Notes: a model not told the origin generated them from the letters alone. DNA of 64,000 nt from Sphingopyxis witflariensis (GCF_002205635.1 NZ_NISJ01000011.1:62001-126000); one strand, 5' to 3'. Numbered from the stretch's first letter, positions 52,143 through 61,424 are shown. A program made the numbers and translations.

Positions 52143-53384
52143 TCACGCCGCTTTGGCGCGTATGCCCTTTGCCTCGGCTTCATCAAGATAGTCGGCCCAC
52201 CACTGCATCATCGGCCGGCGATGTGCGAGATAGCGCGCTGAGTTATATGCCGCGCGCACGCCCCTTGGCTGATGGGCAAGCTGATTTTCGATCCAGTCGG
52301 GCTCGAACAAACCGCTCTCATTAAGCACGGTGCTGGCAAGTCCCCGAAACCCATGGACGGTTGCTTTCCCGCGCAAGCCCAGACGATACATGATGTCGAG
52401 CATCCTGTTGTCACTGATGACTCGCGACTTCGAATGCGCGACCGGAAACAGGTATCGGCCCAACCTATAGTTCCCAGCCTTGCGATAGACGTTAAGCTCC
52501 TGAATTTCGTCGAGCAGGGCGAGGGCCTGTCGCGGCAACGGCACGAGATGCTCGGATCGCATCTTCATCCGATCTGGCGAAATCCGCCACAGCGGCTCAG
52601 GACTATCGAGGTTCTCGAACTCGTCCCACTCGGCGAAACGGGTCTCCTGGGTGCGCACCATCGTGAGAATCGTCCAGCGCAGGGCAAGGTGGCTCATGCG
52701 CTCGGCGCCATCCGCGTTCAACTTCATGAAGAACGCCGGCAAATCCTTCGCCGCAACCTTCGGACGGTGCTTCACCGGCCGCGCCCTCGCCATCGCAGGC
52801 GTGAGGTCGCGGCACGGATCGCTTTCGCAGCGACCGTCCGGGATCGCATAGCGAAATATTTCGCTGCAGTGGTTCTTCACACGATGCGCCATCTCGATTG
52901 CACCGCGCGATTCGATTTTGCGAACTGCCTCGAGCATCTGGCGCGGCGTGATCGTGCCGATGTCGAATTTGCCAATGAAAGGGAAGATGTCGGCCTCAAG
53001 CCGCCCGGACACAAGCGCCGCGTAACGCGGTGTCCATGACAGAGTGCGCGTATCGAGCCATTCGCCCGCTACATGTTCAAACGTGTTGAGAGACTCGACT
53101 GGGTTGCCCGCCGCCTTGGCTTTCGCATTCTTGCGCTCTTGGGATGGGTCTAGACCCAGCGCGAGCTGGTGCTTCATCATCTCGCGCCACGAGCGTGCGG
53201 CCAAGAGCGTGGTCTCGGGAAAGTTGCCCCCAGAGAGCAGCTTCTGCTTTCCTTCAAATCGATATGCGAAGCGCCATGCTTTCGAACCGTTGGGCTGCAC
53301 GAATATGAAAAGACCGCCCCCATCGGACTTCTTATAGGGCTTACTCGCGGGCTTGAGCGCCTTGATTGCGATGTTGGTAAGCAT
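52143..53384 (-). CDS. P4-type tyrosine integrase (DUF4102 arm-binding domain)
   Basis: A 413-residue phage/island integrase. The N-terminal arm-binding domain shows LTNIAIKALKPASKPYKKSD and GGGLFIFVQPNGSKAWRFAY. The catalytic domain has Arg in MVRTQETRFAEW, HxxR in VHGFRGLAST and a tyrosine in RAAYNSARYL. The ATG at 53384 follows GGAAAGGG; longer frames to 53492 lack a site. The gene starts about 210 bases inside the right 24-bp repeat, the usual position for a tRNA-targeting integrase, so it probably integrated the 10.7-kb element. Confidence 0.92.
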   Translation of the reverse strand: MLTNIAIKALKPASKPYKKSDGGGLFIFVQPNGSKAWRFAYRFEGKQKLLSGGNFPETTLLAARSWREMMKHQLALGLDPSQERKNAKAKAAGNPVESLNTFEHVAGEWLDTRTLSWTPRYAALVSGRLEADIFPFIGKFDIGTITPRQMLEAVRKIESRGAIEMAHRVKNHCSEIFRYAIPDGRCESDPCRDLTPAMARARPVKHRPKVAAKDLPAFFMKLNADGAERMSHLALRWTILTMVRTQETRFAEWDEFENLDSPEPLWRISPDRMKMRSEHLVPLPRQALALLDEIQELNVYRKAGNYRLGRYLFPVAHSKSRVISDNRMLDIMYRLGLRGKATVHGFRGLASTVLNESGLFEPDWIENQLAHQPRGVRAAYNSARYLAHRRPMMQWWADYLDEAEAKGIRAKAA

Positions 53385-53591
53385 GTTGGTACCCTTTCCC
53401 TGCGCGAACGGGTTTGGATCCCGAACGCTAAAATTTGTTGGTAGGAGCGAATTTGCTACCAACAATCTGGGCAAAAAGAGGGTGAGCTGCAAGGGACCGA
53501 CCTGAGCGGAAGTGCGATCCCGTCTCAGGATAACCCATTGTTTTCATTTACTTCGTGGAGACGTTCTGAGCATCTCTGGAACGCTCTGACA

Positions 53592-53615
53592 GCACCGGCT
53601 GGCTGGGGCGGCAGG
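53592..53615. repeat. right attachment-site-like direct repeat
   Basis: Identical to 42858-42881 over 24 bases, with flanks different on both sides. The sequence to its right (from 53616) does not continue as a tRNA, so the intact tRNA must be elsewhere, for example beyond a second element to the right. Confidence 0.72.
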
Positions 53616-53717
53616 ATACTCAGCCGGTTCAGTCATAACTATTTGAAATAAAAGAATTTCTGCCCTCACCTTCTCCGGTGTCGCCACGCCGGGGTGCTTC
53701 CAAGGGGGCCACGGCCA

Positions 53718-55700
53718 ATGACGCGCATCCAGAACAGCATCCGCAAGGACGGAACCTATTATTTCCGCCGCATCATCCGTTTAGGCAACGATAAGCCTTT
53801 CCGGATACGCTTGTCGCTTCGGACAACGGACCACTGCCGGGCGCGGATCATGACGCCCACGCTGGTCGTGAAAAGCGAAACGCTACGCATGAGCATGATG
53901 CAGACGATGAACCGCGATGGATTGACCGCCGATCAACGGGCCGAGATTTTTCGGCGTCAGATGCTCCGCGAGCGCGATCGCCTCGAAGCCGGACACGCGC
54001 AATTGCAACTCGCCGATCTTGGCGACCAGCTCCCGGAAGAGGCGCTCGAAACCCACCTCGACTTGAGCGAAGCTGTCAGCGGCGACCTTGCGCGCAACGG
54101 CGAGACTGGTCCGCTTCTTGTGATCCGTATCCCGCCGGAGGATCCGGAAACGGGCGAAGAACCGCCCATCGAGATATTGACCTGGGAAGACTATATCGGC
54201 GCGCTCGCCGGTGATGACGCCAACGCTTTAGCGCCGCTCCATCTCAGCGACCTGCAAATCCCGCTGTCGCCGCTCAATCTTCAGATGGCCAAGCGCATCA
54301 TCCACCAGGCCAGCGTTCAGGCGATCAGGGAATATCGCGAGATCGTCGCCAATCCCGGTGCGGTTTACCTGCCCGCCCTCATGGCCCCGCCCGCGCCGTA
54401 TGTCGCGCCCGCACCGGCGCCGATCCTGTCGGCGCCGCGGCCTCCGGCCGCCGATGCGCTTATCAACGCTACCGACGGATCCCCGTCTCCGTGGCGCACA
54501 ATGACACCGTCCGAAGCCGCAGCTGCCTTTATCGAGGCCAATCCGCGCACCGGCGGTCTTGACGGCAACGCGCGCAAGAAGGGACCGAGTTGGACCGAGA
54601 AAACCCGCGAGCAGTTCAAGCTGCCGGCGCTCCTGCTCGAGCAAATCATGGAGGGACGGCCCCTCGCCAGTGTCACGGACATCGATCTCGGCAAGCTGAA
54701 CGCGCACTTCAACCGGTTGCACGGGCCCAGTTTCCGAAAGTCCCCGAAACACCGCACCATGACCATCCAGGAGATTGGGGACCAGACCGACGCGCTTGTG
54801 CAGGCGAAGAAAATTCCGGAGGAAGAAATCGGCCTTGGCATCGGCACGACGAACCGGCATTGGGGTTTTCTGCGCCAGCTCACCGACTGGTTCGCGCGTC
54901 ATCAGACAATCGCGAGCCTCGATTATTCGGCCTTCATCATTGCCGATGACCGCGACCCCCGCACGCTTCGCGACACTTATTCGATCGAAGAGGGCAGACA
55001 GCTGTTCGGCTTGGCGCCATGGTCGGGGAGCGCGTCGATCAGCCGCAGGTTCGCGCCGGGCAAGACAATCGTCCACGACGCCTGTTACTTTGTGCCATTG
55101 ATCGCTTGGTATACCGGCCTCAGACGTGAGGAAATTTGCGGTCTTGAACTGGCCGATATCGAGCAGGAAGATGACATCTGGCATTTCAATATCCGCGACA
55201 ACACGGTTCGGAAGCTCAAGACCAAGACATCGAATCGACTGGTTCCTTTCGCGGACGAGCTCGTGCGGCTGGGCCTTCCGGACTACGTCGGGTCAATGCG
55301 CGATGCCGGGGAGACATTGCTTTTTCCCGAGCTGACCGCCGAGAGTGGCAAAGGAACGCTGGGTGATGCCTTTTACAAGCTACACTGGGGCAAAATCGCA
55401 TCGCGCCTACCATTCATCGAGCGCGGACAGGCCATGCATTCATTCCGCCACACGCTGACCGACGAGCTCAAAGCCAATATGGTTGATCAAGAGGTGCGTG
55501 CGGACCTTGTTGGCCACAAGATCAGCTCGGAAACCGGCGGCCGCTATTCCAAGGCCACACGCCTCGCACATTTGCGAGATGCGGTGGCAAAGGTGCCGAT
55601 GGTCACGGAGCATTTGAAACCGCAAACGATTTCGCTACTCCCGCCAGCGAAACGGAGACCTCGCCGAGCGCGGTCGCCCCGAGATATGTCCAGCAACTGA
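53718..55700 (+). CDS. large tyrosine integrase with DUF6538-like N-terminus
   Basis: A 660-residue integrase, longer than usual. The N-terminus RIQNSIRKDGTYYFRRIIR resembles the DUF6538 segment of atypical integrases. A proline/alanine-rich linker (PPAPYVAPAPAPILSAPRPP) lies near 230. The catalytic domain is complete: Arg in AWYTGLRREEICGLEL, Lys in LKTKTSNRLVPF, HxxR in MHSFRHTLTDEL, LVGH and a tyrosine in GGRYSKATRL. It starts about 100 bases right of the direct repeat and may mark the left end of a second element. An alternative start is at 53694. Confidence 0.88.
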   Translation: MTRIQNSIRKDGTYYFRRIIRLGNDKPFRIRLSLRTTDHCRARIMTPTLVVKSETLRMSMMQTMNRDGLTADQRAEIFRRQMLRERDRLEAGHAQLQLADLGDQLPEEALETHLDLSEAVSGDLARNGETGPLLVIRIPPEDPETGEEPPIEILTWEDYIGALAGDDANALAPLHLSDLQIPLSPLNLQMAKRIIHQASVQAIREYREIVANPGAVYLPALMAPPAPYVAPAPAPILSAPRPPAADALINATDGSPSPWRTMTPSEAAAAFIEANPRTGGLDGNARKKGPSWTEKTREQFKLPALLLEQIMEGRPLASVTDIDLGKLNAHFNRLHGPSFRKSPKHRTMTIQEIGDQTDALVQAKKIPEEEIGLGIGTTNRHWGFLRQLTDWFARHQTIASLDYSAFIIADDRDPRTLRDTYSIEEGRQLFGLAPWSGSASISRRFAPGKTIVHDACYFVPLIAWYTGLRREEICGLELADIEQEDDIWHFNIRDNTVRKLKTKTSNRLVPFADELVRLGLPDYVGSMRDAGETLLFPELTAESGKGTLGDAFYKLHWGKIASRLPFIERGQAMHSFRHTLTDELKANMVDQEVRADLVGHKISSETGGRYSKATRLAHLRDAVAKVPMVTEHLKPQTISLLPPAKRRPRRARSPRDMSSN

Positions 55701-55990
55701 AACTTCACGTCGGCACCTGGAGCCGCCAACACCCAATCCCGCGCACCGCAAACGGTGGACTATCCTACCAAGTTGCCACCCGGTCCGCGGTCCGAAAGTC
55801 TTCGCCAGTCGATCACCATCGCCCCTCTTTATGGTGAACATGGTGATGGCCTATAGGCCGCCCTGGTCGACAGTTTACATTCAGTTGTGGCCGCTGCACG
55901 AACCGCTGCGCGGATTGGCGCTATTGTCGAGGTAAAGCCGTCCAGCGAGCGCCGCACGTGATTGAACGTCGGCCGCCATAGGCAGAGCAT
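55701..55990. other. short intergenic region before the IS91-type element
   Basis: No gene is visible. The left end of the IS91-type element should be here, but I could not identify its terminus. Confidence 0.4.
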
Positions 55991-56017
55991 TTCGACTCCT
56001 TCAACTGAGGAGTCGAA
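55991..56017 (+). promoter_or_regulatory. hairpin over the Shine-Dalgarno of the IS91-linked recombinase
   Basis: TTCGACTCCT (55991-56000) pairs perfectly with AGGAGTCGAA (56008-56017) around a seven-base loop. The 3' arm contains the AGGAG that lies seven bases before the ATG at 56020. Folding would hide the ribosome site, which suggests translational control of the recombinase. Confidence 0.6.
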
Positions 56018-56019
56018 CG

Positions 56020-56928
56020 ATGAATGAGCTTATCCAGATTGGTCCGATCAGCCCGCTACGCCAGCGCCTGCTCGACGACATGGCGATGCGGAGGTTCGGG
56101 CCGGAGACGCAGCGTAATTATCTGCGCGACGTCGGACGGTTCGCGACCTGGCTCGGGCGCTCGCCGCACACCGCGAGTGCGGAGGAGGTCCGCCAGTTCC
56201 AGATCGATCAGCAGCAAGCGGGCGTTCCGGTGCCGACGATGAACAGCATCGTCAGTGCGCTCCGCTTCTTCTTCACCGAGACGCTCGACCGCCCCGATCT
56301 CGCGCGCAAGCTGATCCGCGCCAAGCAGGTTCGCAAGATCCCCGTCGTCCTGACCATGGCCGAGGTGAAGCGGCTGCTCGATGCCACGCGCTGCCTCAAG
56401 CACCAGGCTGCCCTGTCGGTTGCGTACGGCGCCGGGCTGCGCGTCGCCGAGGTCTCAGCGCTCAAGGTCAGCAATATCGACAGCAAGCGCATGCTGCTGC
56501 GTGTCGAGCGCGGTAAAGGCGGACGCGACCGCAATGCCATGCTGCCCGAAGGCTTGCTCCTGCTGCTGCGCGACTGGTGGCGCGCCGGACGACAGCAGGG
56601 CGTGCTGCTTCCTGAGGGCTGGCTCTTCCCGGGGCAGAGTGCCTCGGCCCCGATCAGCACCCGCCAGCTCCACCGCGTCGTCGTCGAGGCGGCTGAGGCG
56701 GCCGATATCGACAAGCGCGTCGGGCCGCACACCTTGCGCCACAGCTTTGCCACCCACCTGCTCGAGGACGGCGTCAACATCCGCGTCATCCAGGCGCTGC
56801 TCGGACACGCCAACCTCAATACCACCGCTTTTTACTTGCAGGTCGCAACGAAGACGACACGCAAGGTGACCAGCCCGCTCGACAGGCTCGCGCTGGCATC
56901 GCCCATCGAGGAGCCACCCGACGGCTGA
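56020..56928 (+). CDS. tyrosine recombinase associated with IS91-type transposase
   Basis: A 302-residue XerC/D-like recombinase. The core-binding domain includes MAMRRFGPETQRNYLRDVGR. The catalytic domain has Arg in GAGLRVAEVSAL, Lys in RGKGGRDRN, HxxR in PHTLRHSFATHLL and the tyrosine in NLNTTAFYLQV. Pairs of such a recombinase with an IS91-like transposase five bases downstream are common. Its role in transposition is not settled. Confidence 0.93.
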   Translation: MNELIQIGPISPLRQRLLDDMAMRRFGPETQRNYLRDVGRFATWLGRSPHTASAEEVRQFQIDQQQAGVPVPTMNSIVSALRFFFTETLDRPDLARKLIRAKQVRKIPVVLTMAEVKRLLDATRCLKHQAALSVAYGAGLRVAEVSALKVSNIDSKRMLLRVERGKGGRDRNAMLPEGLLLLLRDWWRAGRQQGVLLPEGWLFPGQSASAPISTRQLHRVVVEAAEAADIDKRVGPHTLRHSFATHLLEDGVNIRVIQALLGHANLNTTAFYLQVATKTTRKVTSPLDRLALASPIEEPPDG

Positions 56929-56933
56929 GGCTG

Positions 56934-58124
56934 ATGCGCACCTCGCTCGAGGTCGCCGACATCTTCCGTGCTGCAGGGCCCGCGTATCGCACCGCGCATG
57001 CCGGGCATCTGAGCCTGCATCAGCTCAAGATCATGTCGGCGATCGAACATTGCCGCACCGCCGCGCTCGGTGGCCACGTCGAGGCTTGCACCGACTGTGG
57101 CCACTGGCGCATCGCGTACAACAGTTGCCGCAACCGACATTGCCCCAGATGCCAGGGCGCTGCTGCACGCACCTGGCTCGAGGCCCGCGAGGCCGACCTG
57201 CTCCCGGTCGGCTATTTCCACGTCGTGTTCACCCTCCCTGCCGAGGTCGCCGCGATCGCCTTCACCAACAAGGCGCTGGTCTATGATCTGCTGTTCAAGG
57301 CGGCGGCCGATACGATGCTGACCATCGCCGCTGATCCCAAGCACCTCGGCGCCCGGATCGGCATCACCGCGGTCCTTCACACATGGGGATCCGCCCTCAC
57401 CCATCATCCCCACATCCACATGATCGTGCCGGGCGGCGGCATATCGCGCGATGGGACGCGCTGGATATCCGCACGCCCCGCCTTCCTGCTCCCCGTGCGC
57501 GTGCTCGGCGCGCTCTTCCGCCGCTTGTTCCTGTCCCGGCTGCGCGCGCTGCACGATGACGGCAAGCTCGCTTTCTTTGGCAGCCTCACGCATCTTGGCG
57601 AACGACGCGCTTTCCTGCGGCACCTCTCTCCCGTCAGGAAGAAGCGCTGGGTGGTCTATGCCAAGCCGCCGTTCGCCGGGCCCGAAGCGGTGCTCGCCTA
57701 TCTGTCGCGCTACACCCACCGGGTTGCGATATCGAACAGCCGCCTCCTCCGCTTCGATGCGGACGGCGTCACCTTCCGATATAAAAACTACCGCGAGGCC
57801 GGCACCGCGCGGCAGCAGATCATGACGCTCGCCGCCGACGAGTTCATTCGCCGCTTCCTCCTCCACGCCCTGCCCCGCGGGTTCCACCGGATACGCCACT
57901 ATGGCCTGCTCGCCAGCGCCAGGCGCAAGGACCATCTCGAACGCGCCCGCCGTTTGCTCAATGTCGCCCCCGCGCCGGCCGACGATCCGCCCGCCGAGCT
58001 CGAAGCTCCGCCGCTGTGTCCGTGCTGCGGCGGCACCATGGTGATCATCGAGGTCTTCGAACGTCGCTATCAACCCCGAGCGCCGCCACCGCCCTCACTC
58101 TCATCCGGGACACAGGCGCCGTGA
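56934..58124 (+). CDS. IS91-family transposase (HUH, rolling-circle)
   Basis: A 396-residue transposase. The N-terminal zinc-binding domain has CTDCGHWRIAYNSCRNRHCP and a further CxxC-type pair. The HUH metal-binding motif is HHPHIHMIVPGGG near residue 157, and the nucleophilic region is RYTHRVAISNSRLL with RYKNYREAG. A final CPCC pair closes the protein. Such elements move by rolling circle and can carry adjacent genes by one-ended transposition. It follows the recombinase gene by five bases. Confidence 0.93.
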   Translation: MRTSLEVADIFRAAGPAYRTAHAGHLSLHQLKIMSAIEHCRTAALGGHVEACTDCGHWRIAYNSCRNRHCPRCQGAAARTWLEAREADLLPVGYFHVVFTLPAEVAAIAFTNKALVYDLLFKAAADTMLTIAADPKHLGARIGITAVLHTWGSALTHHPHIHMIVPGGGISRDGTRWISARPAFLLPVRVLGALFRRLFLSRLRALHDDGKLAFFGSLTHLGERRAFLRHLSPVRKKRWVVYAKPPFAGPEAVLAYLSRYTHRVAISNSRLLRFDADGVTFRYKNYREAGTARQQIMTLAADEFIRRFLLHALPRGFHRIRHYGLLASARRKDHLERARRLLNVAPAPADDPPAELEAPPLCPCCGGTMVIIEVFERRYQPRAPPPPSLSSGTQAP

Positions 58125-58647
58125 CCCGGCACGGCTCATCCACTCCCATACCCGGCGCAGCCCTGCGTCCGGAAGCGGACCCGCTTGCGCTCGCCTTGCC
58201 GAATAGCAGTCGCCCCTATATCAAAATCGGACCGTCCGCTTTTCGGCGTCTGCTTTTGCGACCTCAATCCAGACGGTCCGCTCTCAGATGCGTCCGATTT
58301 TGGGCAGCATCCGTCAGCCCCAGGCCACGCTCAAAACCGCTTTCCCCATAGCTCTCAGCCTATGACCACCGCGGTTCGGGCATCGAAGACTTTCCGACGC
58401 CTGACGGCGTCCGAAACCCTAAACGGAAGCGGACAGTCAGCTTTTGGCCTGAGGATGGCGAGAGCTGCCATCTCACCCCGCTCCACGTCGTGGGCGAAGC
58501 TCACGGTTTGCGCTGGAATAGAGCCACAACTTCGGCCCGGCTCTAGCATCTGAGAAGATATCTACGCTCCGGTAAACCCAAACCGGATTTAAGCGCGGTT
58601 GCCGCGATGTCTATTCGCCCGCTAGAAGCGCGCAACAGGGGAGCGAA
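58125..58647. other. intergenic region with short GGAAGCGGAC repeats
   Basis: No gene is supported. The motif GGAAGCGGAC occurs twice (near 58171 and 58430), with related GGTCCGCT and GTCCGCTTTT words between. The right end of the IS91-type element and the promoter of the following ATPase gene should lie here. Confidence 0.45.
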
Positions 58648-60912
58648 ATGCATATCAAACGACTGAATAGCCTCCGCAAGCTTGCGGTTTTCGATGCCTA
58701 TGCGCCGGCCGCGGGCGAAGGCAATTTCTATCGCTTCAATCTCGTGTACGGCTTCAACGGCTGCGGCAAGACAACCTTATCGCGTATCTTTGCGAGCCTC
58801 GAGCAGGGCGTGCTGGTAAGCGACCTTCCCGACGGCGGCGAGTTCGAGATTCTCCTCGAGGATGCGGCGACGATCAGCCACGGCCACAATCTCGACCGCC
58901 TAAAGGGCCGCGTCGCGGTCTTCAACGAGGATTTCGTCGAGGCCAATTTCCGCTGGCGCGAGGGCAGCGCCAAGCCCGTCTTCTACCTCGGCACCGAACA
59001 GGCGGGGCTCGCCGAAACGTTGCAGAAAACTCAGACCGAACGCGAGGCTGCGCTCAAAGAGCGCGACAAGAGCGTCAGCGAACAGACGGCAGCGACGAAC
59101 CGTTTCGCGACCTTCAAACGCGATACGGCGCGCAATATCGCCGAACAATTCGGGCTCGGGCGCGGCTATGTTGCGACGCAGCTCGACCGCGATTTCGCGC
59201 GTGGTGTCCGTCTCGCCAACCTCCCCGAGGACGAGCAGGCCGCGCTCCGCGCGGTGCTTGCGCAGGTTCAGCCGAAACCCCCGATCGCCGCCATCGAGCT
59301 TCCGGCCCGGGACGGGTTCGAGGACCGGCTCACCGCCTGCCTCGATGCGAGCGTCAGCGCCGGGGCGCTGGCCGATTTCGCCGTACATCAGGAGATGCTG
59401 CGCTGGGCCAAGGAAGGCCTTGATTATCACCGCGATCATGACCTGGCGGCCTGTCTCTTCTGCGGGAATGATCTCTCGAAGGAGCGGCTCGCCGCGCTCG
59501 ATGCCGCCCTCGACGACCGCATGGGCAAGATCTCGGCCGAGGCGGAGGGCCTGCTCGATCTTGCCCGAACGCAACGCGAGAATTGGCTGTCGCTTATCGG
59601 CGCCCTGCCGTCCGAAAACGACCTCGCGGAGGACGCGGCGCAATTCCGCAACGCGGCCGCGGTGCTGGGCGCCGAGGCCGAGCGGCTCCGCGGCTGGCTC
59701 GCGGAGGCGATCGCCCAGCTCGAGGAGAAGGTCCGGCATCCAAGCAGGAGGCTCGCCCTCCCCCCTCCTCCCGGCACGGCTGACGACCGTCCGACAGCCG
59801 GAGAGATCGTGGCCTCGCTCAACCGGATTATCGCGAAGCACAATGAAGCGGTGAACCAGTTCAGCTCACGAAAGGAGCAGGCCTTCCTTCGCCTCAAGGA
59901 TCATTATCTTCAGCTTGCGGAGGAGCGGTATCGCGGCTTCGAGCGCGCGCAGCGCGACAAGACGGCTGCAGCCGAAAAGGCGAGCCAGCTCGCCGAGGCG
60001 CTCGCGGCGCGAGAAGGCGAGCTGCGCGGGAAACTCCTGCAGCATGGTCCTGCCGCCGAGGCGATCAATGCGCTGGTGAAGGCCTATCTACGCCACGGCA
60101 ACATCGAGGTGATTGTCGCCGAAGGCACCGGCGAGGGTTTTCAGATCCGACGCGACGGCCGCGGTATCGTGGGCGTGCTCAGCGAAGGTGAGAAGACCGC
60201 GATCGCGCTCTGCTATTTTCTCTCGACGCTCGCGGCTGAGGGCCGTCGGATCGCCGATCTCGTCGTGGTGATCGACGACCCGGTATCGAGCCTCGATACT
60301 AAAGCGCTTAACTATGCCTTCGCACTCCTCAAGAGCCATTTATCAGGCGCGAAGCAGCTGTTCCTGCTGACGCATAATCTTCATTTCATGCAGGAATGCC
60401 GCAAATGGCTGGCCAAGATGAGCCGGGCCGAAGTTCCGACCGCCGGCCTCTTCTTTATCGATCTGAAGCAGGACGCGGCGGGCAAGCGCTCATCGCGGAT
60501 CGAGCCGCTGCCCAAGCTGCTGCGCGACTATGAGTCTGAATATCATTATCTATTCCAGCACGTGAAGCGGCTCGCCGAGAGCGAGGGCCTCGCTTACGAT
60601 CATCTCTATCTGATGCCGAACGCGATGCGCAAAGTGCTCGACATCTTCCTCGCCTTCAAGGTGCCGGGCCCCGACGGCCTCAAGTCGAAGCTCGATACGC
60701 TTGTCCGAACGCGTCCCGATTTCGACGCCAACCGGCTGATGGCGCTCGACCGCCTAGTGCAGCTGGAATCGCACGCTGAAAGTCTCGACGATCTCGTCGC
60801 CTTTTCCTCTATGACTATCGAAGAATCGCGCGACGCCTCGCAAGCTCTGATTGCGCTAATGCAAGAGATGGACGAACCCCATCTGTTACGCCTGCAGCAG
60901 CTCTGCGCATAG
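58648..60912 (+). CDS. AAA_13 ATPase, RloC/PrrC-like putative anticodon nuclease
   Basis: A 754-residue SMC/ABC-like ATPase of the AAA_13 family, which includes wobble-nucleotide-excising tRNases. Walker A is GFNGCGKTTLSRIF (35-48), the signature is LSEGEKTAIALCYF (about 510), Walker B is VVVIDDPVSSLD (about 540) and the switch histidine is in LLTHNLHFMQE. Coiled-coil arms flank a CLFCG pair near 269 that could form a zinc hook as in RloC. The C-terminal LPKLLRDYESEYHYLF and NAMRKVLDIFLAFK segments match the AAA_13 family end, where the nuclease residues lie; the expected R-x3-E appears as R-x3-D. GGGGAG precedes the ATG. It is a candidate defence ribonuclease. Confidence 0.8.
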   Translation: MHIKRLNSLRKLAVFDAYAPAAGEGNFYRFNLVYGFNGCGKTTLSRIFASLEQGVLVSDLPDGGEFEILLEDAATISHGHNLDRLKGRVAVFNEDFVEANFRWREGSAKPVFYLGTEQAGLAETLQKTQTEREAALKERDKSVSEQTAATNRFATFKRDTARNIAEQFGLGRGYVATQLDRDFARGVRLANLPEDEQAALRAVLAQVQPKPPIAAIELPARDGFEDRLTACLDASVSAGALADFAVHQEMLRWAKEGLDYHRDHDLAACLFCGNDLSKERLAALDAALDDRMGKISAEAEGLLDLARTQRENWLSLIGALPSENDLAEDAAQFRNAAAVLGAEAERLRGWLAEAIAQLEEKVRHPSRRLALPPPPGTADDRPTAGEIVASLNRIIAKHNEAVNQFSSRKEQAFLRLKDHYLQLAEERYRGFERAQRDKTAAAEKASQLAEALAAREGELRGKLLQHGPAAEAINALVKAYLRHGNIEVIVAEGTGEGFQIRRDGRGIVGVLSEGEKTAIALCYFLSTLAAEGRRIADLVVVIDDPVSSLDTKALNYAFALLKSHLSGAKQLFLLTHNLHFMQECRKWLAKMSRAEVPTAGLFFIDLKQDAAGKRSSRIEPLPKLLRDYESEYHYLFQHVKRLAESEGLAYDHLYLMPNAMRKVLDIFLAFKVPGPDGLKSKLDTLVRTRPDFDANRLMALDRLVQLESHAESLDDLVAFSSMTIEESRDASQALIALMQEMDEPHLLRLQQLCA

Positions 60913-61094
60913 CATACGGAGGCAACGTCTCACCACCGCCGAGCAGTAGTTCACCATAATTTAAGTCAGTAGAATGGCTTATGGAGAACCGTGGCCCCGG
61001 TTAGCCTACAGGGAAAGCCGCTGTTCAATATTCGACATTTTGAACGATCGGCGAAAACGTCAGACAAGGGCGTGGAATTTTGAACTGCCTGGAG

Positions 61095-61403
61095 TCAGGC
61101 AGGCCGGACCTTTCCATATACGCAAGCGCGATGGGCGAATTTCTCGGTGCTACCGTCTGTCCTATTTATCCAGAAGCATTTCGTCCCGAAGTCGGCCGTC
61201 CGAACGCTAAAGCTCTCGACTCCGCAACCGATCTTTTCTTCCCCCTCCGGGTGGCGGCCGAGCGCCGCTACAAGGATTTTGGAGTCCTCGGAGTTCACTT
61301 TGTCCCCAACATCGTACTTGTGGAGCATCACATTCAGGTAAGCGACGGCGTCGCCCTTTTTTGGGAATTTCAATTCACCAAGATTGAATGGTTGCGCTGG
61401 CAT
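61095..61403 (-). CDS. DUF3223 (DCL-family) protein
   Basis: A 102-residue protein matching DUF3223, known from plant DCL proteins that affect rRNA processing in chloroplasts and from scattered bacteria. Visible features are KFPKKGDAVAYLNVMLHKYD, GRHPEGEEKIGCGVESF and KCFWINRTDGSTEKFAHRAC. GAGGGG lies nine bases before the ATG at 61403, and the helicase stop is 21 bases upstream, so both genes form one operon. The bacterial role is unknown; an RNA-related function is possible by analogy. Confidence 0.8.
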   Translation of the reverse strand: MPAQPFNLGELKFPKKGDAVAYLNVMLHKYDVGDKVNSEDSKILVAALGRHPEGEEKIGCGVESFSVRTADFGTKCFWINRTDGSTEKFAHRACVYGKVRPA

Positions 61404-61424
61404 AGGCGTCTTCCCCTCTTCCAC

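Larger units (their letters stand above)
42858..53615. mobile_element. composite integrative element between 24-bp direct repeats
   Basis: Exact 24-base repeats bound a 10.7-kb block. It contains plasmid/ICE-type genes (ArdC-like, AlpA, DUF736), two tandem tyrosine recombinases, a broken IS110, a group II intron and, about 200 bases inside the right repeat, a P4-type integrase. That layout is what an integrase-made genomic island looks like. No conjugation genes remain, so it appears to be a degraded or non-autonomous element. Confidence 0.7.

Noticed and set aside
53592-53640. A tRNA-Gln gene at the right repeat
   Set aside because: Only the 3' end of a tRNA is present; the bases after GCAGG do not form a T-loop, anticodon arm or D arm.
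56832-58073. 413-codon minus-strand frame opposite the IS91 transposase
   Set aside because: Shadow frame; the plus strand has the HUH and zinc motifs.
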